Shown: piece after piece, positions 33,724 to 42,250 of the stretch
Layout: every line of letters starts with the position of its first letter
Numbering within the stretch: position 1 is the stretch's first letter
DNA from: JAWWPY01 sp963822825
Lineage (GTDB): Bacteria > Actinomycetota > Actinomycetes > Streptosporangiales > Streptosporangiaceae
Length of the DNA: 64,000 nt
Assembly (NCBI GenBank): GCA_963822825.1
Contig: CAWGIW010000015.1
Coordinates: 310,001 to 374,000 of the forward strand
Direction: 5' to 3'
Notes under the pieces: generated by a model
What the model saw: only the letters and a program-made list of their open reading frames with translations
What the model was told of the DNA's origin: nothing
The model's database searches: none
Position numbers and translations under genes: made by a program

Positions 33724-34646
33724 CACCGCAGCCCCCCGCACCACCGGCCCCCACGAGCATCGGCTGGCTGGGAACCGGCCGGATGGGCACCGCCATGGCC
33801 GGCCGGCTCGTCGGCGCCGGGCGGGCGGTCACGGTCTGGAACCGGACCAGGGCCAAAACACAGCCGCTGGCCGAGCGGGGCGCCGTCGTCGCGGACAGCA
33901 TCGCCGGACTGGCCGTCTGTGACTTGGTCTTCGTCATGGTGACCAGCTCCGCCGACCTGGAGCAGGTCACCGTGGGCGCGGGGGGCCTGCTCACCGGCGA
34001 GCGGCGGCCAGGCATCCTGGTGGACTGCTCCACGGTGTCCGAGGAGACATCGGCCAGGGTCCGGGCGGCAGCGACAGCCGCTGGAACCGGGTTCCTCGCG
34101 GCTCCCGTCTGCGGCAACCCGGAGATGGTGGCCGAGGGGCTCGGGTCCTTCATCGTCTCCGGCCCATCCGACACCTACGATGCGGTCCGGCCCGACCTGG
34201 CCCGGATCGCGAAGACCGTGGTTCACGTCGGCGCGGAGGAGCAGAGCAGGCTGGTCAAGCTGTGCCACAACCTCTACCTCGGCATGATGGTTGAGGCGCT
34301 GGTCGAAGTGGTGACACTGGCCGAGAAGGGCGGCACCAGCCGCGAAGCATTCCTCGAGTTCTTCAACGCCTCCGCGCTCACCTCGGACTGGATCCGCAGG
34401 CGCAGCCCGGAACTGGTGCGCCGGGACTGGACCCTGACGTTCACCAACGAACTCTTGCGCAAGGACTTCGACCTCGGCCTGGGCGCGGCCCGCCAATTGG
34501 AAGTCCCGATGCCGGCCTGCTCCGCCGTCTACCAGCTCATCCAGTCCGCCATCGGGCATGGTCTGCGCAACGAAGACTTCCTGTCCCTGTACCAGATGCG
34601 AGCCCAGGCGGCCGGCCTCCCCCTAATCCGAAAATGGGTGAGGTAG
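33720..34646 (+). CDS. NAD(P)-dependent 3-hydroxyisobutyrate dehydrogenase-like oxidoreductase
   Basis: 308 aa. Rossmann motif SIGWLGTGRMGTAMAGRLV at about residue 13-31, substrate region FLAAPVCGNPEMVAEG (in place of DAPVSGG), and the catalytic-Lys helix SRLVKLCHNLYLGM. Last gene of tktN-tktC-M24-dehydrogenase; the ATG overlaps the M24 stop. It would oxidise a beta-hydroxyacid produced earlier in the pathway. Distinct from the paralogue at 5.6 kb. Confidence 0.87.
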   Translation: MTPQPPAPPAPTSIGWLGTGRMGTAMAGRLVGAGRAVTVWNRTRAKTQPLAERGAVVADSIAGLAVCDLVFVMVTSSADLEQVTVGAGGLLTGERRPGILVDCSTVSEETSARVRAAATAAGTGFLAAPVCGNPEMVAEGLGSFIVSGPSDTYDAVRPDLARIAKTVVHVGAEEQSRLVKLCHNLYLGMMVEALVEVVTLAEKGGTSREAFLEFFNASALTSDWIRRRSPELVRRDWTLTFTNELLRKDFDLGLGAARQLEVPMPACSAVYQLIQSAIGHGLRNEDFLSLYQMRAQAAGLPLIRKWVR

Positions 34647-34695
34647 CGGGCGTGCGTCAGCACCCGGCGGAGCCGGGCTTGGGTGAAGCTCCTGG

Positions 34696-35963
34696 TCAGG
34701 CGGCCGGTTCGAGGGTGACTTTATAGCCGAGGGCTTCGAGCTGGTGGATGTGGGTGCGCTTGCGGCGCTCGGGGTCTATGCGGTTGGCGTAGAAGTCGCT
34801 GCCCAGGTCGGTGTAGTGCGCGCTGGGATCAGAGAGCAGGTGCCAGATGATGACGAGGATGGACCGGCCGACGGCGACGATGGCTTTCTTGCTGCCCCGG
34901 CGGCGGGCGATCCGCCGGTAGCGCTCGCCGAGGAAGGTGTCGGTCCGGGCCGCTCCGGTGACGGCCTCGCCGAGGACCCGGGCCAGGTAGGGGTTGCCGT
35001 GCCCGGTCGAGCCGCTGCCTTTCTTCTTCCCGGCGGATTCCTTGACCCCGGGCGAGAACTTCGCCCAGGAGGCCAGGTGCCTGGCGGTGGGGAACCGGGT
35101 CATGTCGGTGCCGATCTCGGCGATGATGATCGCGGCGGCGACGCGGCCGATGCCGGGGATCTCATCCAGCCGTTCCGCCGCCTGCGTGAAAGGGGTGATC
35201 ATCTCCTCGATCCGGGCGTCCAGCTCGGCGATGTCGGCGTCGATCCCGTCGATGCGGGCAAGCATCTTGCCGAGCAGGAACGCGTGGTGGCTGGTGAAGT
35301 GCCCGGTGAACGCCTCCTGGAGGGCGGGGATCCGGGTGCGCATCCGGGTCCGGGCCAGCTGGGCCAGCGCCGCCGGGCTGCGCTCCCCGGCGATCAGGGC
35401 GGCCATCATGGCCCGGCCGGAGACCCCGAAGATGTCCGAGGCCACCACCGACAGCTTGATGCCAGCGTCTTCCAGCAGCTTCTCGACCCGGTTCTTCTCC
35501 GCGCCCCGCGCCCCGACCAGGTCGATGCGGTACCGGGTCACATCCCGCAGCCGGCGGATCTGCGGCGGCGGCACGAAGCTGGGCCGGATCATCTGCCGCT
35601 CTGCGACCTTGCACAGCCAGACCGCGTCCAGCTTGTCGGTCTTGGCCGGCCGGGCAGGTGCTTCACGTCCCGGGCGTTGACCAGCCAGGTCTCGAACCCG
35701 GCCGCTTCCAGCACCCAGAACGCCGGCTTCCAGTAATCGCTGGTGGCCTCCATTACCACCCGGGTCACTCCCAGGCTGCGCAGGTGATCGGCCATGCCCA
35801 GCAGCGACCGGGTCATGGCCGAGTACGTGCGCACCTCCTGCAGCCGGCGGCCCGGCCGGTCCTCGTGCGGCACCCGCACGCAGCACACCACCTCGGCCTT
35901 GCCGATATCCAGCGCCGCGACCCGCGCAATGATCTCCTCACGGTCCTGTGTCTCCTGCAGCAC
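34696..35963 (-). mobile_element. IS110-family transposase, frame broken once
   Basis: About 422 aa of an IS110 DEDD transposase. The N-terminal RuvC-like domain reads VAALDIGKAEVVCCVRVPHE, VTRVVMEATSDYW and, after a one-base shift near 35655, KTDKLDAVWLCKVAERQMI. The C-terminal transposase_20 domain has LDEIPGIGRVAAAIIIAEIG and FPTARHLASWAKFSPG with a conserved Ser region. IS110 enzymes act without inverted repeats and are guided by a bridge RNA from the non-coding end. With one frameshift it is probably inactive as sequenced, or the base is an error. Element boundaries are not visible. Confidence 0.88.
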
Positions 35964-36342
35964 CCGGCACCTCCCGTCCTGTCGGGGGTGAACAGCAGGC
36001 GGCTGCCCGCAGGAACCGCAAAGGGACAGCGGAATCTAATCCACGTGCTCAAGGCAACACTGAAGGGCCCCGAACGCGGCTCCCGGCGCCCGGCTAGACG
36101 ACGGCCTCCAGCGACCATAGGGGACCCGGCGTCAGCGGGCAGCCACTCCCATTTTCACACCGGAACGGGCGTCCCACCAGGGACAATATTGGCTAGACGT
36201 TGAAATGGCGCTCATCGTGTGCTTCACATTCGGACCGGCCGCGATTCGCCTGCCGCGGTCGACGCTGCGTCACCTCTGGCGCTTCCCACCCGATCGGGCC
36301 GGCGTCTGCGTGCTCGAACAGGCGGACGCCACGGCTCATGGT
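35964..36342. other. Non-coding flank of the IS110 element, candidate bridge-RNA region
   Basis: 379 bp without a convincing gene. The first ~240 bp, directly upstream of the transposase start, is where IS110-group elements keep their structured bridge RNA; short self-complementary stretches are present (for example CCGTCCTGTCGGGGG). Past about 36200 the sequence is AT-richer and looks like host or other island DNA. The RNA assignment is inference from family knowledge. Confidence 0.35.
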
Positions 36343-36603
36343 TCAAGACCGTATTGGCTGCTGCGTGTAGTGATCTGAGCCGCACTTGGGACAACGCGCG
36401 AAGGCTGCTGCTGCTTGGCTGATCGCTTGACTTGATGCGATTTCCGGATCAGATCCTGTTACGTTGGGAGTTCCGCGCGGTGCGACGCTGAAGCCAGAAA
36501 TTGGCTGCATGCGCCTCCGCGCGACTGATCTGGGCACGCGCCAAGCGTAACTACAGTCATCGCAGGTCCTCTTGTACTCTCGGGCTCGCCATTTAATGCG
36601 CAT
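36343..36603 (-). CDS. Small zinc-ribbon-like hypothetical protein
   Basis: 86 aa starting at 36603. Two Cys pairs, CDDC at residues 14-17 and CPKCGSDHYTQ near the C-terminus, suggest a zinc ribbon, with RMQPISGFSV-type linker of low conservation between. Basic N-terminus (MRIKWRAREYKRTC). Lies in AT-richer accessory DNA next to the IS110 element. No family recognised. Confidence 0.5.
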   Translation of the reverse strand: MRIKWRAREYKRTCDDCSYAWRVPRSVARRRMQPISGFSVAPRGTPNVTGSDPEIASSQAISQAAAAFARCPKCGSDHYTQQPIRS

Positions 36604-36654
36604 AGCTTTATCCTCTATGTAGTTCAGCCCGCCGTCACGGTGCTGGCGCGTGGC

Positions 36655-36924
36655 TTACGGACGATGGGGACTTGCGCCTATACCGTCTTCCCCATGAGTG
36701 GGGTCGTCTTCGATGTCAACCTTGCCGCGGACGAACGCGAAGCGGTGGCCCGTCAATACGTTCCTGGTGAGGCCGAGGACCGTCACCGGCAGGCGTAGCG
36801 CATTGAGCGCGGGGCAGTCGTACCAGCCACTGCCATCGGCAACGAAGGCGAGCGCATCTCCTTCCTGGGACCCTTGGTAAAGATCGGTGGAAGACCAATA
36901 GCCGACGACGTCAGGAACTGCCAT
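36655..36924 (-). CDS. Hypothetical protein
   Basis: 89 aa beginning MAVPDVVGYWSSTDLYQGSQ, with a stretch ALAFVADGSGWYDC resembling the small lipocalin-like 'VGTWRSxD...LxFxxDGxGW' proteins of actinomycetes. The C-terminal third looks less protein-like and may follow a frameshift. Isolated in the accessory tract. Confidence 0.4.
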   Translation of the reverse strand: MAVPDVVGYWSSTDLYQGSQEGDALAFVADGSGWYDCPALNALRLPVTVLGLTRNVLTGHRFAFVRGKVDIEDDPTHGEDGIGASPHRP

Positions 36925-37065
36925 ATACGTAGTGTGACACGGGGCCGCGCCAGTGCGTGGTTTGGTAATGACGGCGCTCCAGCGATCGCCCGAGGCCGGT
37001 AGCGCGGAGGGCCTCTCGCCGAGCGTCGCCTGCCGCGTAGATCACGACGGCCGACTGCCGTGATG

Positions 37066-37290
37066 TCAGTCGGCCGCAGAGTGGACAGTGAAGCCGGCCT
37101 GTTGCGCCCAGTCGCGCAGGCACGTGATCGGTTGCGTAGAGGAAAGCCGGGCCAGCCTGCGCCATCCGCGTAATGCCAGGTCAACGCGCGTCGCGAAGAT
37201 CACGAACATGATCACCATGAACGCGGTAGCCGCAAGTACCGGGACTACGGTGGTGACGCGCATCAGAACCCAGTCCTCGCCTCCCGCCAC
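37066..37290 (-). CDS. Small membrane protein, hypothetical
   Basis: 74 aa with one strong membrane segment at about residues 11-33 (VTTVVPVLAATAFMVIMFVI) followed by a basic tail RVDLALRGWRRLARL. Looks like a single-pass membrane peptide with the tail inside. No homology recognised; could be chance, since GC-rich shadows are common here. Confidence 0.35.
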   Translation of the reverse strand: MAGGEDWVLMRVTTVVPVLAATAFMVIMFVIFATRVDLALRGWRRLARLSSTQPITCLRDWAQQAGFTVHSAAD

Positions 37291-37482
37291 CTTCGGCCGC
37301 CAACGTAACAGCCGCAGCCTGAGGCCATCACGGCGAAGTTACCAAAGATCGAGGCTTATGGGCTCCGCACGGCGACCAAGACACGCTGGAGCAAGGGGTT
37401 TGAAGTTGACCGTTTTGACCGATGCGAGGCGGGCCTGCCCAACCGGTGCGGGCAGCAATTTGTACCCAGTCTGCGGCGGGGT

Positions 37483-38220
37483 TCAGGTTACGAGCAGGCG
37501 AAGGCCAAGCTCTGCTGCGTCGAGAGCGACGAGGTCGCGGTTACGTTCGGCCCACCGGCCTGAGACAAGGTCATCACGGAGGCTGCGCACTGCCCGCTGC
37601 TCGGCGTCCGGCCCGACTCTGGCCCACACCGAAATGCCGCGACGGACAAGATAGTCCAGGTATGCCTCGGGCCGGCGCCAGTAGGCCTCGAAGAAGCCGT
37701 CCGCGCAGTCCCACGGGACGAGCACCGCCTCCATCCGGGCTCCGATCACACTGGCCATCTCGGTCAGCGAAGGCCGGCCGACTAGGAGGTCAGCGACCTC
37801 GGGCAGGTAGTCGCGGGTCAGCCAGAACCGATCAGGGTCACTGGCGTCGTACGTGAACACCACCACGCGCCGAGCCACGCGCCGCATCTCGCGCAGGCCC
37901 GCGATCGGGTCCGGCCAGTGATGAACGGTGGAAAAAGCCATCGCGGCGTCGAAGGACTGGTCCTCGAATGGAAGGCTCTCCGCGACGGCAGCCACGCACG
38001 GCGCCGCACCTGCGGGACGCTGCGTACGCATGAGCGCCGACGGTTCCACCGCGGTCACGTCACGGCCGGGGGGCTCGTAGGAGCCGGTGCCAGCCCCGAC
38101 ATTCAATACCGTCCGCGCATCGCCGAGCGCAGCCCAGATCCTTGCGGCGATCCGCGGCTCGGTGCGCCGCGTCACGGTGTAAGTGGCCCCGATGGTGTCA
38201 TACAACTGCGCGCTGGACAT
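37483..38220 (-). CDS. Class I SAM-dependent methyltransferase
   Basis: 245 aa. SAM motif I is TVLNVGAGTGSYE (about residues 36-48), motif II around VTAVEPSALM, and motif IV VAESLPFEDQSFDAAMAFST with HHWPDPIAGLREMRRVARRV, typical of Methyltransf_11/UbiE-like enzymes. Substrate unknown. Start ATG 38220 is the first of the conserved frame. Divergent from the DUF2089 operon. Confidence 0.87.
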   Translation of the reverse strand: MSSAQLYDTIGATYTVTRRTEPRIAARIWAALGDARTVLNVGAGTGSYEPPGRDVTAVEPSALMRTQRPAGAAPCVAAVAESLPFEDQSFDAAMAFSTVHHWPDPIAGLREMRRVARRVVVFTYDASDPDRFWLTRDYLPEVADLLVGRPSLTEMASVIGARMEAVLVPWDCADGFFEAYWRRPEAYLDYLVRRGISVWARVGPDAEQRAVRSLRDDLVSGRWAERNRDLVALDAAELGLRLLVT

Positions 38221-38395
38221 GTCGCTGCCTCCCGGCTGTCAGCCTCCCTGGCTGTCACCATCCCACGCCGCGCACGGAGCGGGCCGGGTCATGGGTCGGC
38301 ACAGCCGATCGCACAGCGTTGCCACAGGCGCCAGGCTTGAGAAAATTAAGATCGACCTGTTGAAAATTGAGGTTTTGTCGGATACAACTTTAGAT

Positions 38396-38773
38396 ATGAC
38401 AGATCACTCGATGGACTGGCAGGAACTCACGAACCTGACCCGGGGCCAGCCGTTCGCCGTCGAGCGGGTACGCCTGGCAGGCAGCGGCGTCGCGATCGAG
38501 GGCGAGTTCGAGCTACCGCAACTGGCTCAGCTCAACGTCGGGGACCAGGTCTTCGTCACGGCGTTCGTGCGGTGCCACGGATCCATCAAGGAGATGGAGC
38601 GGATCTTCGGGGTGAGCTACCCGACGATCAAATCACGACTGAACCGGATCACGCAGATGCTCGACTTCGTCGAGACCGATCCGGCGCCGTCGCGGGCCGA
38701 CATCGTCGACCGGCTGCGCCGCGGCGAGATCACCGCACAGCAGGCATTGTCCGAATTGGAGGGCCGCACGTGA
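38396..38773 (+). CDS. DUF2089 family protein
   Basis: 125 aa from ATG 38396. Matches DUF2089: WQELTNLTRGQPFAVERVRL, IEGEFELPQLAQLNVGDQVF, HGSIKEMERIFGVSYPTIKS with a helix-turn-helix-like SYPTIKSRLNRI, and a SHOCT-like tail RRGEITAQQALSELEG. Upstream sequence is AT-rich with TTGTCG...TAGATATG, a possible leaderless promoter. First gene of a three-gene operon with a membrane protein and a SHOCT-like protein; probably a transcription regulator of envelope functions. Confidence 0.82.
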   Translation: MTDHSMDWQELTNLTRGQPFAVERVRLAGSGVAIEGEFELPQLAQLNVGDQVFVTAFVRCHGSIKEMERIFGVSYPTIKSRLNRITQMLDFVETDPAPSRADIVDRLRRGEITAQQALSELEGRT

Positions 38774-39030
38774 TGCCGCAGTTGCTGACCGTACGGGTCA
38801 AACGCCCGGACGGCCGTCCCATCCGGATCTGGGTCCCGGTACTCCCCGTAGCACTCGTGTTCTCACCGGTCGTGGTCCTGGCCGTGCTGGCGGCGACCGT
38901 GGCCTGCCTCGTGTACCGCGTCAGTGTGGTGCAGTCACTCGGCACCGGCTGGCGCATCGTCTCCGCATTGCCCGGCACCCGGGTCGACATCGAGCAGGGC
39001 CGTACGGCTGTGCTCGTAACTATCCGATAG
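38773..39030 (+). CDS. Small membrane protein of the DUF2089 operon
   Basis: 85 aa. A hydrophobic helix spans about residues 22-48 (VLPVALVFSPVVVLAVLAAT), flanked by a basic N-terminal strand and a C-terminal segment RVDIEQGRTAVLVTIR. ATG 38773 overlaps the DUF2089 stop (TGATG); GTG 38770 is possible. No named family; position implies it works with its neighbours at the membrane. Confidence 0.7.
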   Translation: MPQLLTVRVKRPDGRPIRIWVPVLPVALVFSPVVVLAVLAATVACLVYRVSVVQSLGTGWRIVSALPGTRVDIEQGRTAVLVTIR

Positions 39031-39041
39031 GAGAGGTTCCG

Positions 39042-39464
39042 ATGAACGAACAGCGCAAGGACATCCTCGGCATGCTGGCCGAGGGCAAGATCACCGCGGA
39101 GGAAGCGGACCAGCTCATCGCCGCGCTCGAACGGGACCAGCCTCCGGCGGCGTCGAGTCTCGACGCCCGGCCGAAGGGCAAAGCGAAGTACCTGCGGGTG
39201 ATGGTGGACACCCTTGAGGATGGCGAGCCGGGGCGGGTCAACATACGGGTGCCGCTGCAGCTGCTGCGGGCCGGCGTACAGCTGGCCGCCCTGATCCCGG
39301 CGCAGGCCCTGGACCGGGCCAACGCCGAACTGAACAAGTCCGGCGTGCCGATCGACCTGACGCAGCTCAAGCCCGAACAGCTCGAGGCGCTCGTGGAGAA
39401 CCTCGACGAGCTGACCGTGGAGGTCGACCAGCCCGATGCCAAAGTGCATATCTTCTGCGAGTAG
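39042..39464 (+). CDS. SHOCT-like domain protein
   Basis: 140 aa. The N-terminus MNEQRKDILGMLAEGKITAE EADQLIAAL is a SHOCT-like helical pair as in YvlB/LiaX-type proteins; the middle has YLRVMVDTLEDGEPGRVNIR VPLQLLRAG, a beta segment, and the tail VEVDQPDAKVHIFCE. GAGAGG lies upstream of ATG 39042. Third gene of the DUF2089 operon. Related operons in Firmicutes and Actinobacteria are linked to envelope stress. Confidence 0.78.
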   Translation: MNEQRKDILGMLAEGKITAEEADQLIAALERDQPPAASSLDARPKGKAKYLRVMVDTLEDGEPGRVNIRVPLQLLRAGVQLAALIPAQALDRANAELNKSGVPIDLTQLKPEQLEALVENLDELTVEVDQPDAKVHIFCE

Positions 39465-39485
39465 GCACTCCTCCCATTCAAGCGT

Positions 39486-39620
39486 CCACAGTGGTCAATG
39501 CTCGCGGACGGGACCGGCACCGAGATCCTGACCTGGCTCGATGACCACTCCCGCTTTGCGCTGCGGATCACCGCGCACCACCGGGTCAGCGGCCCGGCTG
39601 TGGTGGCGACAGGCACGCTC
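39486..39620 (+). pseudogene. Remnant of an IS481-type transposase (rve core)
   Basis: About 45 codons read LADGTGTEILTWLDDHSRFA LRITAHHRVSGPAVVAT, matching the integrase-core segment of IS481 transposases (LADGTxxEILxWLDDHSRYALxxTAHxxVTGP). The N-terminal helix-turn-helix and the rest of the DDE core are missing. Marks an old insertion beside the accessory tract. Confidence 0.7.
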
Positions 39621-39723
39621 TCGTGGCCGCCCGGTTGCGCGGGGCATACTGACGCTTACGAAACTCGGTCACATCGTCGGCGCCGGGTGGCCCATGCGTG
39701 GGCGCCGGGCCAGGGAGGCAGTC

Positions 39724-40132
39724 ATGCCGGTCATCGTGGTTACCAGGCTTCGGCTCAAGAACCCGGCGTTCTTCGATGAGTTCTTCGCCAGCGCCGTGGC
39801 CGTGGTGGAACAGGCACAGAACTCCGAAGGCAACCTCGGCGCGGATGCGCTGGCCGAGGCGAACGATACCTACTGGACCCGCACCGCCTGGCGAGAACGC
39901 GACTCGATGAACGCGTTCGTGGGCAGCGAACCGCATCTGCACACCATGGACCACATTGATGATTGGTGTGATGAGGCAACCTTCGTCGAACTGGGAGCAA
40001 GCCAGCGCCGATCTGCCGGACTGGCAGGACGGCTACGGGCACCTTGTCGCCAGCGGCCAGGTGGCGAGCCTTACAAATGCGACAGTTGCCCATCACTCTC
40101 GCGATTTTCCCGCCCCAGTCGTGCCCTCCTAG
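39724..40132 (+). CDS. Antibiotic-biosynthesis-monooxygenase-like (ABM/DUF3291) protein, frame broken once
   Basis: About 135 aa. ATG 39724 follows GGGAGG. MPVIVVTRLRLKNPAFFDEF, WRERDSMNAFVGSEPHLHTM and DDWCDEATFVE fit the dimeric alpha-beta barrel fold of ABM-like proteins. A one-base shift near 39985 leads to NWEQASADLPDWQDGYGHLV ending VVPS at 40132. Members may be heme-binding or monooxygenases; many are uncharacterised. Confidence 0.7.
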
Positions 40133-40542
40133 CTGTTGAGCCCAGCAACAGCCGCCGCCTCGTCGGGACCGTGAGGCTTCGTAGCCGGAGGGGATGTGTC
40201 AAGGGCCAATTCGCGTGTGCATTCACCAGGCGCTTTCACCGGTCCTTGTGGCTGTCTGTGCCCGCGTTCGGTGAGCCTCTGGCCGACGTCCTGGCCCATC
40301 GTGCAGCTTGTCTGCAAGCTGGGCCAGTGCACCCAGGTCTGCTCGCGCTCGGAGGGACTCGAACCTCCCGCCGTAGCTAGCGGATGCGGTCATGCCAAGT
40401 CGGCGTCATTGGGCGAGATAGTCAGCCACCATCGTGGAAGCTCGGCGGTTCTCGGTCCGAGGACCCTCAGGGGGCCAAATCGCCGCGTCAACTATCCGAC
40501 GAACACCTCCAGCGATTGCGGCAGGGTCTTTAGGATCGCAGA
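40133..40542. other. Intergenic tract holding a tRNA-Arg 3'-end duplicate
   Basis: 410 bp with no convincing gene. Its only recognisable content is the tRNA-Arg 3'-end copy at 40344-40365, taken as the distal attachment site of a small integrated element. The rest shows no hairpin or coding signal that I can support. Confidence 0.6.
40344..40365. repeat. attachment-site-like direct repeat of tRNA-Arg 3' end (distal copy)
   Basis: 22 bp beginning CGCGCTCGGAGGGACTCGAA are identical to 42293-42314, the acceptor and T-arm end of the intact tRNA-Arg gene. Identity stops after this and no tRNA 5' half is present. Tyrosine integrases use tRNA 3' ends as attB, so this is the expected distal att copy. 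Confidence 0.7.
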
Positions 40543-41184
40543 ATGGCGCAGCGTGACTGGGTGGAATGGCACCGGGACTACGACGATCCAGGCTCCTTGC
40601 TCTCGCGGCGGGGGGAACTCGTGCAGGGGCACCTGCGCGCCGAGCTCGAACGTGCGCCCGCCGGGGACGTCCGCCTGATCAGCCTCTGCGCCGGGCAGGG
40701 CCGGGACGTGATCGGCGTGCTGACCGGACATCCGCGCCGAGACGACGTGCACGCCCGGCTGGTCGAGCTGGACGTGCGCAACGTCGCGCTCGCACGGCAG
40801 GCGGCGCAGGCGGCTGGGCTGCACGGCGTCGAGGTCCTGCAGGCCGACGCCGGGATCACCGATGCCTGCGTCGGCGCGGTACCCGCCCAGATAGTGGTGG
40901 CATGCGGCATCTTCGGCAACATCACCGACAGCGACATCCAGGCCACAGTGGCCGCCCTGCCCAGCCTGTGCGCACCCGGTGCGCTGGCCCTCTGGACCAG
41001 GCACCGCAGTCCGCCCGACCTGACTCCCGCGATCCGGTCCTGGTTCGGGGAGGCGGGCTTCCGCGAGGAGGCGTTCGACACCAGCCACGACGGCTTCATG
41101 TCGGTGGGAGCGCACCGGCTGGCGGGCGAGCCCGCCGCGCTGGCGCTGGGCCAGCGACTGTTCACCTTCCCGGGCGGAACTTAG
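40543..41184 (+). CDS. SAM-dependent methyltransferase-like protein
   Basis: 213 aa. LISLCAGQGRDVIGVLTGHP is the SAM-binding motif I at about residues 45-64; VELDVRNVALARQAAQAAGL and VLQADAGITDAC follow, with ACGIFGNITDSDIQATV as motif IV. The family is found scattered in actinomycetes as class I methyltransferases of unknown target. ATG 40543 is the natural start. Lies inside the tRNA-Arg-bounded element and may be its cargo. Confidence 0.8.
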   Translation: MAQRDWVEWHRDYDDPGSLLSRRGELVQGHLRAELERAPAGDVRLISLCAGQGRDVIGVLTGHPRRDDVHARLVELDVRNVALARQAAQAAGLHGVEVLQADAGITDACVGAVPAQIVVACGIFGNITDSDIQATVAALPSLCAPGALALWTRHRSPPDLTPAIRSWFGEAGFREEAFDTSHDGFMSVGAHRLAGEPAALALGQRLFTFPGGT

Positions 41185-41900
41185 CTAGGCCCCAGTTAGA
41201 CCACGTTGTCGCATTGAGCGCTCCGGCAGGACGCTGCCCGCGGTCTCGTCAGCCGCGATCGATGAACTTAGCGCCAGACCGCGACGCGCCCATTGGCACT
41301 CAGTCAGGGTGTTTTGCTGGCTTCGCGCCAGGATCTTCTCTATCACTTCGGTCTTTGCATCTGAGTACTGGAGCACGTAGGTCCAGTTCCTTGCGGCGAG
41401 CTGGCGCTTGGTGCGCTCATACAATTCGCGGTCGGCTTCGCTGGCCCGCAGGCGATCGCGGAAGCGCAGCGTCCTCTCCGCTTCAGGTGTGCCAGGCGGG
41501 AGGACGTGCAGGTTGGTGTCCGTGTCTGGCCCCTTCAGCATGCGATGCTGGTACCAGCCGGGATGCCTGGCCACCAGCCGGTAGCCAGTGCGCTGGGAAC
41601 GTACGCGGTCTCGTCGGCAGGATCGGCGACAACGAGAAGCATGTCGATGACCGGTTTCGCCGCGAGCCCTGGCACGGAGGTCGAACCCACGTGTTCTAGC
41701 AGGAGCACGCGGTCCCCAAGTGCCGAGCGGATACGCGCCGCCTCCTGCTCATACAACCGGAGCCACTCGACGTCGTATCTGTCGAGCCGCACCGGGCCGT
41801 TAAGCTCCGGCGGTTCTTCGGTCCGTGCCCGGCGTCGTTGCTCCCGGGTTGGTGTCCGGTTGCCAGGATCGCTCGATGGCGGCATGTCGCGCCTCCGCAA
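41185..41900 (-). pseudogene. GrpB/UPF0157 nucleotidyltransferase-like protein, frame broken
   Basis: The N-terminal half (41900 to about 41600) has YDVEWLRLYEQEAARIRSAL and EHVGSTSVPGLAAKPVIDML, the GrpB hallmark with its GST and D motifs. The second half, in another frame, has HPGWYQHRMLKGPDTDTNLH, RTLRFRDRLRA and AARNWTYVLQYSDAKTEVIE. One indel near 41590 is enough. The C-terminus runs about 45 residues beyond the normal family end. Convergent with the methyltransferase; the stop at 41185 abuts it. Confidence 0.75.
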
Positions 41901-41929
41901 CGTTAGTGGAATGCGTTACTGGACCGGGC

Positions 41930-42048
41930 TGAGACCCTGTCGAGTCGCAGGCGTGGTCGTCACATCTGGGGCCGTCCGGGCCGGGCTCGCAGTCTGGGCA
42001 TGGGGCGTCGATGCGTGCCCTGCGCCAGGCGATCGCGTCCGGCTCCAT
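41930..42048 (-). pseudogene. Remnant of a small actinomycete integrative-element protein
   Basis: The minus strand reads EPDAIAWRRARIDAPCPDCE and RCDDHACDS, a Cys-rich pattern I associate with small proteins encoded on actinomycete integrative elements and plasmids (recalled, not searched). Surrounding codons do not look conserved. It abuts the integrase remnant on the opposite strand. Confidence 0.35.
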
Positions 42049-42227
42049 GATCTGTGGCACGTCCATGCGACAACTTTGCTGCTGGCTGGCACTCCGGTGC
42101 ACGTCGTCGCTGCTCGCCTCGGGCGCGCCGACCCTTCGATCACCCTGCGTGTCTACGCCACGTGATCAGCCACCAGCTCTCCGAAGCGGCAGACGTCTTC
42201 GCGCAGGCTATGCAAGCCGCCAGCTAG
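42046..42227 (+). pseudogene. C-terminal remnant of a tyrosine integrase
   Basis: LHDLWHVHATTLLLAGTPVH then VVAARLGRADPSITLRVYA is the HxxR...Y end of a phage/ICE integrase, and after a one-base shift HVISHQLSEAADVFAQAMQA follows to the stop at 42225-42227. The catalytic Arg of HxLRH is Trp (HDLWH), and the N-terminal ~300 residues are missing. It ends 66 bp from the tRNA-Arg gene, the usual place for an integrase of a tRNA-integrated element. Confidence 0.75.
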
Positions 42228-42250
42228 CCGCCGTTAGCATCCGCGTTAGC

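Noticed and set aside
34696..35963. Programmed frameshifting in the IS110 transposase
   Set aside because: IS110 transposases are normally a single frame and no slippery heptamer is evident near 35655; a sequencing indel or inactivation is simpler.
40344..40380. A second functional tRNA-Arg gene
   Set aside because: Only the 22-bp 3' end is present; no anticodon arm or 5' half follows.
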